Part shown: positions 46,740 to 59,260 of the stretch, piece after piece
Layout: the number at the start of each line of letters is the position of its first letter
Numbering within the stretch: the stretch's first letter is position 1
Source of the DNA: Crambe crambe
Taxonomy: Eukaryota; Porifera; Demospongiae; Poecilosclerida; Crambeidae
Assembly: GCA_963924555.1 (NCBI GenBank)
Contig: OZ004591.1
Span: 7,254,001 to 7,318,000, forward strand
Length of the DNA stretch: 64,000 nt
Reading direction: 5' to 3'
The notes under the pieces: model-generated
Seen by the model: the letters and a program-made list of their open reading frames with translations, nothing else
The model's database searches: none
What the model was told of the DNA's origin: nothing
Made by a program: the position numbers and the translations under genes

Positions 46740-47760
46740 AGAAGGATAAGATAAGCTACAGTACTTACATGTTTGAATACACTACTTACAAGTATAAACC
46801 ATCACAATAAGTTTACTAATAAATCTGTTGCTGAAGGCTGTCAATGCTTTATACTAGCAGATGATTCTTTCAAATTAGATACTGAAGCTACAAAAAGTTC
46901 ATATGAAATTGCTGAAAACTATCTCGCTTTAATATCATCGAAAATGAAACTGTCGTTTCAATATTTGAAGCCAGACTAACACTGGTGCTAGGTAGCTGCA
47001 TCGAATGGAGAAGAACAAAACAAAATAAAAACAGAGAGCAAACATAGTCATCTTACCACAAAATATGAGTGTGTGATAAGTACCAAATAACAAATCCTGT
47101 ACAATATTTTATCAGTATAATTTTATTGGACATCACATTTTTAAGGAACTGATAAAGATCTGTCATCCTGTACCTACTGTAGCTTCCACTCCACCACCAT
47201 CATTAACTTACAATGAAAGAAACGCTCTACGATATGTTGCTGGATATATATTCCAAGACTGTTGAAAAAGAAACTTTCTACTTCAACTCACCCATTGAAA
47301 AAGGACATAATTTTGTGCATCAGTGATCTACTGGCTGATGATGGTGATGAAGAAGATGATGATGATGACTCACATGACTGGGTAGACCTAGTGGATCGTG
47401 GTGGTCTTACCCTAGTAAATAATAAAACATTTGATGTTTTTGTTGCGATAGAATACGAGGTGAGAAACAGACTGGGAAAAGATATGGAGCTGACAGATGC
47501 GGTTATGAAGGAGATAGCAGAAAGCGTTCAAGTTGCCTTTTTTTGGTCCCTCTTGAATGAGGAATGGCAAGAGGAGAGCAGTGTTGCCCTCCTGCATATG
47601 GTGGTCAGCCAGTTTTTGGATTTTCCTATGCCTCCTCGTGGATAGAAAACTTTAAGGCCACACATAAGAAAACCACGCAAAAATCAAAAGGAATAAGAAA
47701 ACAACTAATTTCTGAATCTAGTTCCAGTGAGTGTCACCCCAATCATCTTAAATATTGATG
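46740..47760 (+). pseudogene. Internal gene of the TIR element (RYVAGY-type protein), broken
   Basis: A first piece (about 46,780-46,979) is followed, after stops, by LTYNERNALRYVAGYIFQDC (about 47,205-47,264). A shifted frame follows: SHDWVDLVDRGGLTLVNNKT, FDVFVAIEYEVRNRLGKDM and VAFFWSLLNEEWQEES (47,262-47,645). A further shift gives GFSYASSWIENFKATHKKTT (to about 47,757). At least two frameshifts divide it. Blocks of this type (YVAGY...RGGL...FYW...GFSFA..W) are, to my recollection, common in uncharacterised sponge and cnidarian proteins. Confidence 0.55.
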
Positions 47761-47765
47761 TTATA

Positions 47766-48770
47766 ATAATGTACTTATGGAATAATGTCAGCATCTAGCT
47801 ACATGCTATACTAATATAACCCAAGAGGCTTTTTAGACACTTTCCGTGGTCTTGGTCTTTTAGGAAGGGGTCTTGAATTTTCTTTTACTGATGATGTCAT
47901 TTTGATGAGGTCGGTATCTGCATTTCCAGTACATACTTTGCTGGAATCAATTTTTGGTTTCAATAGCTGGAACACTTGATACCACAGTATAGGTAAATTC
48001 CACAATATAATTCACAGGATTCAGCTTGTTGTTGGGAAATGATATGCTCTAAGCCCATTGATCGCTCTCTGCTGCTGCTTCTTTCTGCACGATCTTCGAG
48101 CACTCAAGCGAAACTTCCTTCCACCCATGGCTGATAGAAATAAATACATAGCTAGCCTTATATAGCTTATTATCCCATGCACAATGCACAGCTATAGTCA
48201 TGGTTGTAGTTAGCTAGCTATAGCTATATGAATGTGGTGTTACTTTACAGATAGCTGATCAATGTCATAATTTATAGATTAGCAAAAGTGCATCATTACA
48301 AGAGTACACCAAATCTTATATTGCTCAAGCGATAATCTAGTCCTAGCTTTAGTATTTGCATGATGGAGCTTTTCTTTTAATATTATAGTACTGATGTTCT
48401 TCCCCCGACTAGTTAAGACCCTATCATACCTCTAACTGAGTAAAACTAGACTATCATTGTAGCACACTTGTTATAAACAAGCTCAAGCGATATCCCAATC
48501 CTAGTTGCAGCAGATTCATGAAAAAATAATGCTCAAATGCTCCTTATATGGACATTCTTACCCCAACAAGTTCTGTACATATATTTATTTCTTGGAGTGA
48601 GAATATCTCTATCCCAAACTGCTTTTGCTCTACTGAATTTATAGCATTAGTAAGTTACCTATGGATACTAAAGTTTGACCATCTTTTTACCGTATAGATT
48701 CTATTGCTCACCTTATAATAACGAAAAAACCTCCGTTGCTACGGCTTGTTGACGACCGTTACTATACAAC
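47766..48770. other. Non-coding interior of the TIR element
   Basis: No convincing frame. A - strand frame near 47,811-48,005 is lysine/arginine/proline-rich but lacks family features. AT-rich with short TAGC runs. Confidence 0.5.
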
Positions 48771-48956
48771 ACGGAGTGTCCGCGCATGTTTTGTATTGTT
48801 GTAATGGAAAATTTTGGATGCGCAGACTTCGTTTCCAATCCCGGGGCGGAGTATAGTATCTATGGATAAATTTACTACTTGGCAACAGTGAAGGTCAAAG
48901 GTCAGGCCCAACAAATTAAAGGGTGGGGCTTTATACTGCTTGGCCCGCCCGCGCCC

Positions 48957-51260
48957 AGAGCCTGCGCTGGAGATCTCCAGAGCCTGCGCTGGAGATCTCC
49001 CGAGCCTTGTAAGCTAGCTAAAACTGCAACTGTTGCTTGTTCCTGTCTTCAGTCTCCTGACCTGTAAGTGCTAGATAGAACAAGCTCCACACCACAGCTA
49101 ACTTTCAAAACCTGTCACCTTTGAGATTTATTGCTAGCTACTCTTGAATTGAAATATTTCTGTGCAGTCAGTCTTCCTCCCACTCCCGTTTGCTGCCTGC
49201 TGTGGGACTGTTCCCTCCTCGGCTTGTTCCTGTTGTCAGTCTCCTGGCCTGTAAGTGTTCGACCTTAGCTAGATAGAACAAGCTACACACCACAACTAAC
49301 TTTCAAAACCTGTATCTATTGCTAGCTACTCTTGAATTGATTGTGTAGTAGCTGTCAGTCTTCCTCCCGCTCCCGTTTGCCTGCCGTGGGACTGTCAGTC
49401 TCCCTCCCGCTCTGTTTTGTCTGCTGTCGGCCTTCTTCCCGTCAACTGGTAAGTGAACATGTGTAGTTAAGTTGTGTTCTCCTTGCTGCGAGTCTTTCTG
49501 TCGTCTTGATGAATGGCTGTAAATTGTTACCGCTCGATCAAATTTTTCATTCTGCAGACAGAGCATTGGCCTTCTTCCCGTTTTATACTGGTAAGAAACA
49601 CTTTTGGAATGATTAATAAATAGCTAACTAGTCTACTCTTGTTGTCATTTATGTAGTGGTTGTTCCTTGGCAAATTGTTGCTAGGTAGCTACTCTTGAAT
49701 TGAAATATTTCATTGTGTAATAGCTGTTGCTGAGTCTCTTGCCTGCTGTGGCTCCTGTTTGCCTGCGTGGGACTGTTCCCTCGTCCTGTTATCAGTCTCC
49801 TGATCTGTAAGTTTTCAACCATAGCTAGATATAACAAGCTGCACCATAACTAACAGGCAAAACCGATCACAATTGCTAGATACTCTTGATTGTGATAATA
49901 GCTGTCACCGAGTCTCCCTCCCACTCCTGCTCCTATTTGCCTGCTAGATACTCTTGATTGTGATAATAGCTGTCACTGAGTCTCCCTCCCACTCCTGCCT
50001 GCTGTTGCTCCTATTTGCCTGTTGCCTGCTGTGGGACTGTTCCCTCGTCCTTTTGTGGATTCCTGTTGTCAGTCTCCTGACCTGTGAGTATTTAACCGTA
50101 GCTAGATAGATCAAGCTACACCATAACTAACTGGCAAAATTTGTCACAATTGCTAGATACTCTTGAATCGAAATATTTCATTGTGTAATAGCTGTCACTG
50201 AGTCTCCTGCCTGCTGTGGTTCATGTTTGTCTGCGTGGGACTGTTCCCTCGTCGTATTGTCAGTCTCCTGACCCGTAAGTGTTCAACCATAAACAAGCTA
50301 CATCATAACTAACAGGCAAAACCGGTCACAATTGCTAGATACTCTTGAATTTCAATATTTCTATAGCTGTCACCGAGTCTCCCTCCCGCTTCTGCCTGCT
50401 GTGGCTCCTGTTTGCCTGCGTGGGGCTGTTCCCTCGTCCTGTTGTCAGTCTCCTGACCCGTAAGTGTTCAACCATAGCTAGACAGAACAAGCTACACCAT
50501 ATCTAACGGGCAAAACGGTCACAATTGCTAGACACTCTTGAATTGAAATATTTCATTGTGTAATAGCTGTCACCAAGTCTCCCTTCTGCTCCTGCTCCTA
50601 TTTGCCTGCTGCCTGCTGTGAGACTGTTCCCTCGTCCTGTTGCCAGTCTCCTGACCCGTAAGTGTTCAACCGTAGCTAGACAGAACAAGTCACACCACAA
50701 CTAACAGTCACAATTGCTAGATACTCTTGAATTGAAATATTTCATTGTGTAATAGCTGTCGCTGAGTCTCATGCCTGCTGTGGCTCCTGTTTGCCTGCGT
50801 GGGACTGTTCCCTGTAGTTAGACAGAACAAGCTACACCACAACTAACATTCAATTTAGGCAAAACGGACACATTTGAGATTTATTCAATATTTTATTGTG
50901 TCAGTCTCCCTCCCGCTCCCGTTTGCCTGCTGTTCCCTTGTTTGCTCGTTCCTGTAGTCAGTTTCCTGACCTGCAAGTGTTCAAACGTAGCTAGACAGAA
51001 CAAGCTACACTACAACTAACATTCAATTTAGGCAAAACCGGTCACATTTGAGATTTATTCTTGATTTGAAATATTTTATTGTGTAATAGCAGTCAGTCTC
51101 CCTCCCACTCCTGTTTGCCTGCTGTGGGACTGTTGCCTTGTCGGCTTGTTCCTGTAGTCAGTTTCCTGACCTGCAAGTGTTCATTTAGATTGATTTTTTA
51201 TTGTGTAATAGCTGTCAGTCTCCCTCCCGCTCCTGTTTTAATTCACTCAAAAGTAAATAG
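48957..51260. repeat. Array of diverged ~150-250-base repeats, many carrying a GTAAGT donor-like word
   Basis: After a 22-base direct duplication (AGAGCCTGCGCTGGAGATCT type, 48957-49000), about ten irregular copies share the words GCTAGATACTCTTGAATTGA, CATTGTGTAATAGCTGTCAC, GCCTGCTGTGG, GGGACTGTTCCCTCGTC and CAGTCTCCTGACCTGTAAGT. The last resembles a splice donor and recurs in most units. No open frame spans units. Confidence 0.75.
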
Positions 51261-51760
51261 CTAGTTTGGTACTTCCATTCCTGCCTTGATTTGTACCCTC
51301 TAGTGTACTGTAAAGTGTGTGGTCAGCTCAGTGTTTGTACAGGTAGCTGCGTTGGTGATAGTCTGCCTCACTTTAGAGATGACTAGTTGCATGCTGACTC
51401 GGTATCTTTGCTAATAGTGGTGCTCTATCCCTTTTAGTTGCTGTCACAGTCTGCTGTATAGCTGAGCCTGCCTAGTCACGACCATGTCATTGGAATTATA
51501 ATACAGTACAATATGCACTATCTCTGCTCCAGGATCCAGCTGGTCCTTAATGTACTGAACTCAACTTTTGTTATCAGGTTCAGATACATCTCTCCTAGTA
51601 TATCCAAACCCATATGCATAGAGTCCCCCCTCTATCTAAAATTCCTGTCTGTTTGCTGGCTAGGGAGCCTTCATACTGGGTGCGATAGGGTGTATAAAAT
51701 TTAGTCAGAAAATAATGTGAGAAATATGAAAAAAGGGCTAGGACTTGTATAGGTATCTCC
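51261..51760. other. No gene or repeat recognised
   Basis: Unique-looking sequence. Only short open frames without family features. Confidence 0.4.
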
Positions 51761-52560
51761 CAATGATGACAAATGGTTATAACTCCTTAATAACAAAAGG
51801 GATTTCTATGAAATTACAACATACTAGTAATTCCATACAACATATTTGAAATTCTTTGAATTCCGTTAAGTCATTAAGGGGTTATTACCATAATACCATA
51901 TCTCAAAAACCATCAGGGGGAATTCTATGAAATTGCATATGTATAACATACTGGTAATTCCCCACAACATATTTGAAATTCTTCCAATTCCCTCAAGTGA
52001 TTAAGGGGTTATTACCATAATACCATATCTCGAAAACCATCAGGGGGAATTCTATGAAATTACATCTGTATAACATCCTGGTAATTCCCCACAACATATT
52101 TGAAATTCTTCGAATTCCGTCAAGTCATTAAGGGGTTATTACCATAATACCATATCTCGAAAACCATCAGGGGGAATTCTATGAAATTACATCTGTATAA
52201 CATCCTGGTAATTCCCCACAACATATTTGAAATTCTTCGAATTCCGTCAAGTTATTAAGGGGTTATTACCATAATACCACATCTCAAAAACCATCAGGGG
52301 GATATCTATGAAATTACATATGTATAACATACTGGTAATTCCCTAAAACGTATTTGAAATTCTTCGAATTCCGTCAAGTCATTAAGGGGTTATTACCGTA
52401 ATACCATATCTCAAAAACCATCAGGGGGATTTCTTTAAAATTATATATGTATGACATACTGGTAATTCCCTATAACATATACGAAATTCTTCGAATTCAG
52501 TTAAGTCATTAAGGGGTTATTACCGTAATGCCATATCTCAAAAACCATCAGTGTGGTCAT
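51760..52560. repeat. 127-base tandem repeat, about six copies
   Basis: The word AAGGGGTTATTACC recurs at about 51,876, 52,003, 52,130, 52,257, 52,384 and 52,511. Each unit also holds ATAATACCATATCTCAAAAA and GGTAATTCCC...ATATTTGAAATTCTTCGAAT. Confidence 0.9.
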
Positions 52561-52889
52561 TGTGGTCAGACATAGTAACCACGATGGTCATAAAAGAATG
52601 TAATTACTAACCATAAATTTCCAGTGTGATACATCTGTATGAAATGCATTGTTTCTCTGGAATGAAGTATAGCATTGGGCCTAAAATTTGCATATAGTTA
52701 TCTGAATAGGTGGACAAATCAACATTTGGATTTATCGATACCTATTCTAGAATTTCATTTAGCAAGCCACGTAATGTTGCAATAGCGGAGTTTCAAGTCC
52801 TTAGCATTAGTAAGTTTGGAGATTGACAGAGTCATGCAAGTGGTTGCTCCCTCCATACATAGAAAGCTATAAAACCAACAGGGGGAATT

Positions 52890-53180
52890 CTATGAAAGCC
52901 CTCAGAATAACCAAACCCTCTGGCGGCCTCATAGATATATGCTGGTTCAAGGTCTGAAAAAAAACACAACAAAAAAAACAAGAGGCCCTATACACCTAAA
53001 AATCCGAATAATGGACACCTAGAGGCCCAGTACACCTAGCAATACGAACAACGGACAATTAGCCCTCAGAATAACCCTTACAGATATATGCTGGTTCTAG
53101 GTCCGAAAAAATAACAACAAGAGGCCCTATACACCTAGCAATCCGAATAATGGACACCTAGATCCAAAATCTCAAGCTGA
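52890..53180. repeat. Two to three direct copies of a ~100-base unit
   Basis: CCCTCAGAATAACC, GATATATGCTGGTTC and AAGAGGCCCTATACACCTA recur with small gaps between them. Confidence 0.7.
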
Positions 53181-53499
53181 GCTAAGTGTATTCTGCCCCA
53201 TCATTAATCAAACACGAAGTTAACAAACTTTATGTCATAATCTTTGGGGGTGAAAGTATGTTACAACTATCACATCCCGACTTAGAACTCCAAGTTCCAG
53301 TGGGCAGAATGCACTTAGCTCACCTTAAGATCTTGGATCGTGGGGTTAACACTTCTAGAATACGAGGGTGAACTAGGATATGATAGCTGTAACCCCCCCT
53401 CCCAAAGGCTTGTGATGTGCAAGTTACTTGCCTTCTGTCTATTAAATGACAGGGCCCTAGAACTTTGCTCATTGTCCCCCCAGCTGTATCCCCGAAAGT

Positions 53500-54360
53500 A
53501 GTTTGAACATTTCGATCAATCCATCAATCTCTTTGGCTGCAGCTTTAACCCCTCGGTTCCTTAATTGATACATACCTTTCTCTCACCCTAGTGTACATAA
53601 AAACACAATCTCTCCAAAGGATCTCTTGAAGTTTGAAAGTTTAGATCTATCCATTGCACTAAAATCAATCTCCTCAGCAGCAGCTTTAACCCCTTGGCTC
53701 CAAAATAGATACATACCTTTCTCTCGACCTAGTGTACATAAGAACGTAATCCCCTCTCGTATCTTGTAGTTTAAACATCTCGATGAATCGAAAACAATCT
53801 CCTGTGAAGCATATTTAACCCCTTGGCTCCTAAATTTTTCAACCTAGTTTACATATTAACACAATCCCTCCAAAATTCCTCTTGTATGAAAGGATCTCTT
53901 ACAGTTTAAATGTTTCGATGAATCCATTACACTAAAATCAATCTCCCTTTAACCCCATGGTTCCTAAATTGATATATACAACCTAGTTTACATAAGAACA
54001 CAATCCCTTCAAATTCCCTCTTGTATGGAAGGATCTCTTGCAGTTTAAACGTTTCAATGAATCCATTGCACTGAAATCAATCTCCTCAGCCGCAGCTTTA
54101 ACCCCTTGGCTCCTTAATTAATACATACCTTTTCTCTCACCCAAGTTTACATGAGACCACAAATTCCCTCATGTATGAAAGGATCTGTTGCAGTTTGAAT
54201 GTTTCGATCAGTCCATTGGACTGAAATCAATCTCCTCGGCTCGAGATTTAACACCAATCGATACATACTTTCCTCTAAACCTATAGTTTACATAAGAACA
54301 CAATCCCTCCTAATTTCATCTTGTATTTAAAGATCTCTTGTAGTTTAAACTATAAATAAC
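53500..54360. repeat. ~140-base diverged tandem repeat, about six copies
   Basis: Units share AATCTCCTCAGC, GCTTTAACCCCTTGGCTCC, TACATACCTTT and GTTTACATAAGAACACAATC. Confidence 0.75.
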
Positions 54361-54495
54361 CAAAACATGCATAACCACGAATAACCTTCAATAACCAAGG
54401 ATAATCATTGATAACCAACCATGAATAACCATGGATAACCATGAATAACCATGAATAACCAGCAGCAGCATAACCATGAATAACCATGGATGCCA
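54360..54495. repeat. Short tandem repeat based on ATAACCATGA
   Basis: About 12 imperfect units of ATAACCATGA / ATAACCA. Confidence 0.85.
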
Positions 54496-54519
54496 ATTAA
54501 AATGGCAATCTAGCTATAG

Positions 54520-57500
54520 CAATTCTATAGCCAATGTGCCTGCGCTTGGACCATCAAAAAAGGAAACATCAGCCCATTTAGACTGCCATTTGGTACTTAC
54601 AGCACGATAGGACCATCAGAAATGTAAAATATTGGCTATGGAAAGATATCAGCTATAGCTACCATAGCTACTGTTGGACAAAATAAGCCACGATATAACC
54701 TACAGTTGGGGTCGTGAAGAGGTTTTCTCCACTCGAGGCTGCTCTCCAGGCGCTTCCATCTTCCCAAATTTAAAGTTTCACTCAGGTAGGGATAATCTCA
54801 TGGCACTTGTGGGGCTCGACTAGACGATAAAAGGGATATTTGTACTAGAAATTCTCTTTTCGCTCATAACGTCCTTGTTATTACGTCTACACAGATAATT
54901 TTTATATCAATACATTGTTCCCTGTATGTACTTTCTGATCATATGTTCAATTTGTGGATATCGATAATTTTTAAAAATATATGACATCCACCTATAACAC
55001 AATATATTCTTTCGATCAAAACTTTTGAAATATAAAGAGAATGCAAAAGATTTCTATATAATAGCATTGCCACTTGTGTATGCTTACTTTGGCCATAATG
55101 ATAATTTTGAAAATATTCCAACTTACATATAGATGATGAATTCATACTATCATAACTTTTGAAATATCAAGTGTATACAGATAATATCAATATCATAGCA
55201 TTGGTCTTTGTGTAAGCTTTCTGGTCGTATGCTTACTTTGTCCATACCGACAATTTTCAAAATATATGGTAATGGGTCCAACCTATCTATAACTGATGAA
55301 TTGCCACTATCATAAATCTTAATTATAAGGTGGTTTTTGCTAACTACAGTTGGAACGGCTATGGAAACACAACAGCTACAGCTATTTAGACTGCGAATGG
55401 ACAAGAAATTTAATTCAAAAAATGTCAAGTGTGAACCGACAATGTTCAACATGCAATGCACCCGATTTCTGCTGATGGCTAATCAGCATGGCTGATTACG
55501 TATCAGAAGAGTTGGGTTTGCTATAATCATCTACTGAAGTGTGTAGATCAACTCGAATCAGCTATGAAAGTAAGTGTAGCTATAGCTAAAGATTCCATTT
55601 CCAACCTCGCGTCTACCTTCTGCGTAACTTTAACAAACTGGTTACGACATTTCAACAAACTGGCAATAGCCAATGTAACTTACTACTTCAGAAATGGGTA
55701 TAGCTATTTAGACTGGCATTTAACTAACTGGCTATAGCCACGAACTTACGGTTGGAAAAAGGATTTAGCTTGACATGAGGCTTATCTCACGGTTCTTCCT
55801 CCTCGGTGGTTTGATTCGAGGCTGATCTCCTGGCGCTTCCATCTCCCTGGCCGAATCGATGGCTCCAGACCAAGTGGCTAAGAATAAAAACAGCTCCAGC
55901 CTGCCACAGTGACAATTGTCTAACTAAAACACTGATCATTAGTTGTACATAGATGAATAAACGATGAATGATCACAAGTTAACAAAATAACTACACAGAT
56001 GATGATTGATATAGCTAGATATGGGAAACAGGGTTATGGTCTTCAGATAGATTTTCCAAATCACGAGGTAGCTCACATACTGCATTCAAAGACAAGATGT
56101 AAATTGGACCGAAACAGTGAGAGTCGAGGGTCTGCACAATCGATATTCGGATAGGGAAGCTGTAGAACTACGGTAGAGCCATCCAGTTAGAAGATTCACA
56201 TCCAGCTAGAAAATTGAGTCGACTATTGAATAAGGGCCAGTGTGATAGGAGAAGGAATGTACACACAACGAAAATGCGGTTTTTGCTAAGACTGGAAACA
56301 TCAGTGTACCTACAGTTGGAATGGCTATGGAAACAGCTACAGCTATTTTGACTGCCATGGATTGATAAACTGTATAACCGACCAAAATGGGGTGGGAAAC
56401 TGTCACGAATGGACAAGAAATTGAATTGTGTGAATGGACAAGGTTCAACATGCAATGCACCCAATTTCTGCTGATGGCTAATCAGCAAGGCTGATTACGT
56501 ATCAGAAGAGTTGGGTTTGCTATCATCATCTACTGAAGTGTGTGATCAACTCAAATCAGCAACGAAGGTAAGATTGCGTGTGTAGTTATAGTTAAAAATT
56601 CTATTTCCAACCTCGTGTCCACCTTCTGCATAACTTTAACAAACTGGTTATGACATTTCAACAAACTGGCTATAGCCAATGTAACTCACCTAGGTCAGAA
56701 ATGGAAACATCAGCTATAGCTATTTAGACTGCCATTAACAAACTGGCTATAGCCATGAGGGGGTGAAAGAGGATTTATATCATGGTGCTTCCATCTTCAA
56801 GAAGAGGCTTTCTCGAGGCTGATCTCCATCTCCCTGGGTCTCGGTGGCCAGTCGATGCTCCATAACTAACCAACGAGCTGGGAGTGGCTAGTGGCTAAGA
56901 ACAATAGGGCTACGAAAACAGCTTAACAGTGACAATTGTTCTGAAGTAGCTAACTATACAGATAAAGTCATAAAATAATGATAATAACAAATACAAATTA
57001 ACAACAAAATAACTACACAGATGACGATATAGGAAAGCTGTAGCAGGGCTATGATCTCCAAATCCGATTTCGAGGTAGGCCTACTGCATTCAAATTGGAC
57101 CAAAACAGTGGGAGTCGAGGGTCTGCACAATAGATATTCGGATAGGAAGCTGTGGTAGAACTATAATAGAGCCATCTGTTAGAAGATTCATATCCAGCTA
57201 GAAGATTCAGTCGACGATCGAGACACAACAAAAATTAATTATAGGGTGATTTTTGCTAAGACTGGTGTACCTACAGTTGGAATGGCTATGGAAACACAAC
57301 AGTTACAGGTAGTTAGACTGCCACAGATTAACAAACTAGCTATATGCTATAACCACGAACCTACAGTTGGAAATCAGAAATGGAAACATCAGCCATAACA
57401 ATTCAGACTGCCATTCAACAAAAAGGCTATAACCATTGCGAATAATCCATTAACAAACCAATGTACCTAGGGTCGGACAATCAAAAATGGAAACATAAGC

Positions 57501-57790
57501 TACGTGGCATGACATTAATTTGGATATAACCATTTAACAATCTAGCTATAGCCATTAACAAACTGGCTATAGCCTCAGCCATGGAAATACCATTTAGACT
57601 GCCATTCGGTACCTACGGTATAGTAGGACCATCAGAAATGGAAACATCAGTTATCAGCTATAGCTACCATACGGTTGGACCATCAAAAATGGAAACAAGC
57701 CTCTATTTAGACCAAACTGGATATAAAACTACAGTTTGGAGGTTTTCTCCACTCGAGGCTGCTCTCCAGGTGCTTCTATCTTCCTAGGCA
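54520..57790. repeat. ~0.96-kb diverged tandem segments
   Basis: CTACAGTTGGAATGGCTATG-type starts recur at about 55,345, 56,310 and 57,270. Other landmarks are repeated at the same distance, such as TTTCTGCTGATGGCTAATCA at about 55,470 and 56,465. GCTATAGCTATTTAGACTGC words are frequent within the units. Confidence 0.75.
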
Positions 57791-57794
57791 GCCC

Positions 57795-58255
57795 TGAATG
57801 AAGGTTACAGGAGGTTGCAGGAGGTCATCGGAGGTTACTAGGTTACCAGAGGTTACTGTAGTTACAGGAGGTTACTGCAGGTTACCAGAGGTTACTGCAG
57901 GTTACAATAGGTTACCAGAGGTTACTGCAGGATACAGTAGGTTACCAGAGGTTACTGCAGGTTACAGGAGGTCACTGCAGATTACAGTAGGTTACTGCAG
58001 GTTACTAGAGGTTACTGCAGGCTACAGGAGGTTACTGCATGTTACAGGAGGCTACTGCAGGTTACAAGAGGTTACCAGAGGTTACTGCAGGTTACAGTAG
58101 GTTACCAGAGGTTACTGCAGGTTACAGTAGGTTACTGCAGGTTACAGGAAGTTACAGAGGTTGCAGGAGGTTACAGTAGGTTATCATAGGTTACTGCAGG
58201 TTACAGAAGTTACAGGAGGTTACTGCAGGTTACAGGAGGTTACTGCAGGCTTGCC
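57795..58255. repeat. GGTTACTGCA minisatellite
   Basis: Some 40 units built from AGGTTACTGC and AGGTTACAG(T/G). The repeat leaves a 100-residue frame open (57798-58100) made only of Val-Thr/Gly-Tyr repeats. Confidence 0.95.
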
Positions 58256-58284
58256 TGTATTAAAGGGGTGAATACAGGCAACCA

Positions 58285-58771
58285 TTGTATTTTAAATTAA
58301 TATCAGATGGCTGGAGTTCCTACACAGCAACCTGTGTATCCACATCAGCTAAAACAACTACGTTAGCTACAGCAACCAATGGGTCCATATTAACTTCAGC
58401 AGCCGCATCAGCTATAGCAACTGGTGGGTCCACATTAGCTACAGCAACCGGTGGGTCCACGACAGCCACGACAACTGGTGGACTCACATCTGCTGCGTCT
58501 ATTGGTGAACCTACTTCAACTGGTGGATCCACAATAGCTGCAGTAACTGGTGAACCCACATCTGCAACAGCTGTTGGCAAACCTAGCTACTTTGACTGAT
58601 AAAGAAGTGTGTATAGTTTGTGGTTTTGGAGAAGAAGACGAAGAAGGAGACAAGTGGGTGGAACGTATTCAATATTTTATCGACTGGACACACATTAGGT
58701 GTCTCCCAGAAAAATATCCCTTTCGGCATACAGACCCAGATTTCATTTGCCCCGTCTGTTTGAAAAGCTAA
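58285..58771 (+). pseudogene. Fragment with Ala/Thr/Gly repeats and a PHD-like zinc finger
   Basis: One frame (58285-58599) has Ser/Thr/Ala/Gly-rich repeats such as ATATGGSTTATTTGG. An overlapping shifted frame (to 58771) ends with VCIVCGFGEEDEEGDKWV, WTHIRCLPE and FICPVCL, giving C-x2-C ... H-x2-C ... C-x2-C. A C-terminal PHD-like finger of this kind is found in some DDE transposons. It probably is a transposon C-terminus with a frameshift, but a small real gene cannot be excluded. Confidence 0.4.
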
Positions 58772-58779
58772 TAGCACAA

Positions 58780-59260
58780 ATCAGTTTTTCTTGTACACGT
58801 CACACTATAATATGGTTGTAGTCTATGCCAACAGCCTAATGACTATGTGACGTTACGAGGTGGGGGAAGGAGGGGCCAGAACATAACGTCACAACGACGT
58901 CATGTTTTCCAAAAATAGTTTGGAGACACCCGCTAAAGTGGTGTGGCTACATTGGAAACTTGCGATTGGAAACTTGCCTCACAATTGGACGGTTAATAGA
59001 CACTTGCCTCGTGATACACCATTCCTATATAACAAGGCCTGTATTGTTGGAGTTCCTAGCTACATCATAAAATACAAAAACATTGGAAACTTGCCTCACG
59101 ATTGAATGGTTACATGGGTGGAAAAAGATACTTCACTGCATTGTTGGAGTTCCTGGAGCCAAGGCTAGCAAGGACGGCACTCTGCCCCAGTCTGCATTGG
59201 TCGTAACTCCTGTAACCGGTTATAAGCGATTAATTTCATACCTCAAACAGAGCCAGTCAT
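58780..59260. other. No gene; a few short duplications
   Basis: TTGGAAACTTGCCTCAC occurs several times and TGTTGGAGTTCCT twice. No coding features. Confidence 0.4.

Larger units (their letters stand above)
46578..48864. mobile_element. 2.3-kb TIR DNA element
   Basis: Ends begin CATAGATACTATACTCCGCC and are inverted copies over about 34 bases. A subterminal word GCGGACACTCCGTGTTG is also shared in inverted form. GATAAAT (46571-46577 and 48865-48871) flanks both ends, a probable 7-base target duplication. Inside is a fragmentary gene (separate entry). The superfamily is not assigned. Confidence 0.85.

Noticed and set aside
47811-48005. 64-residue - strand frame rich in Lys, Arg and Pro
   Set aside because: Short, inside the TIR element, with no recognisable motif or splice partner.
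57798-58100. 100-residue frame
   Set aside because: It is produced by the GGTTACTGCA minisatellite and has no features apart from the repeat.
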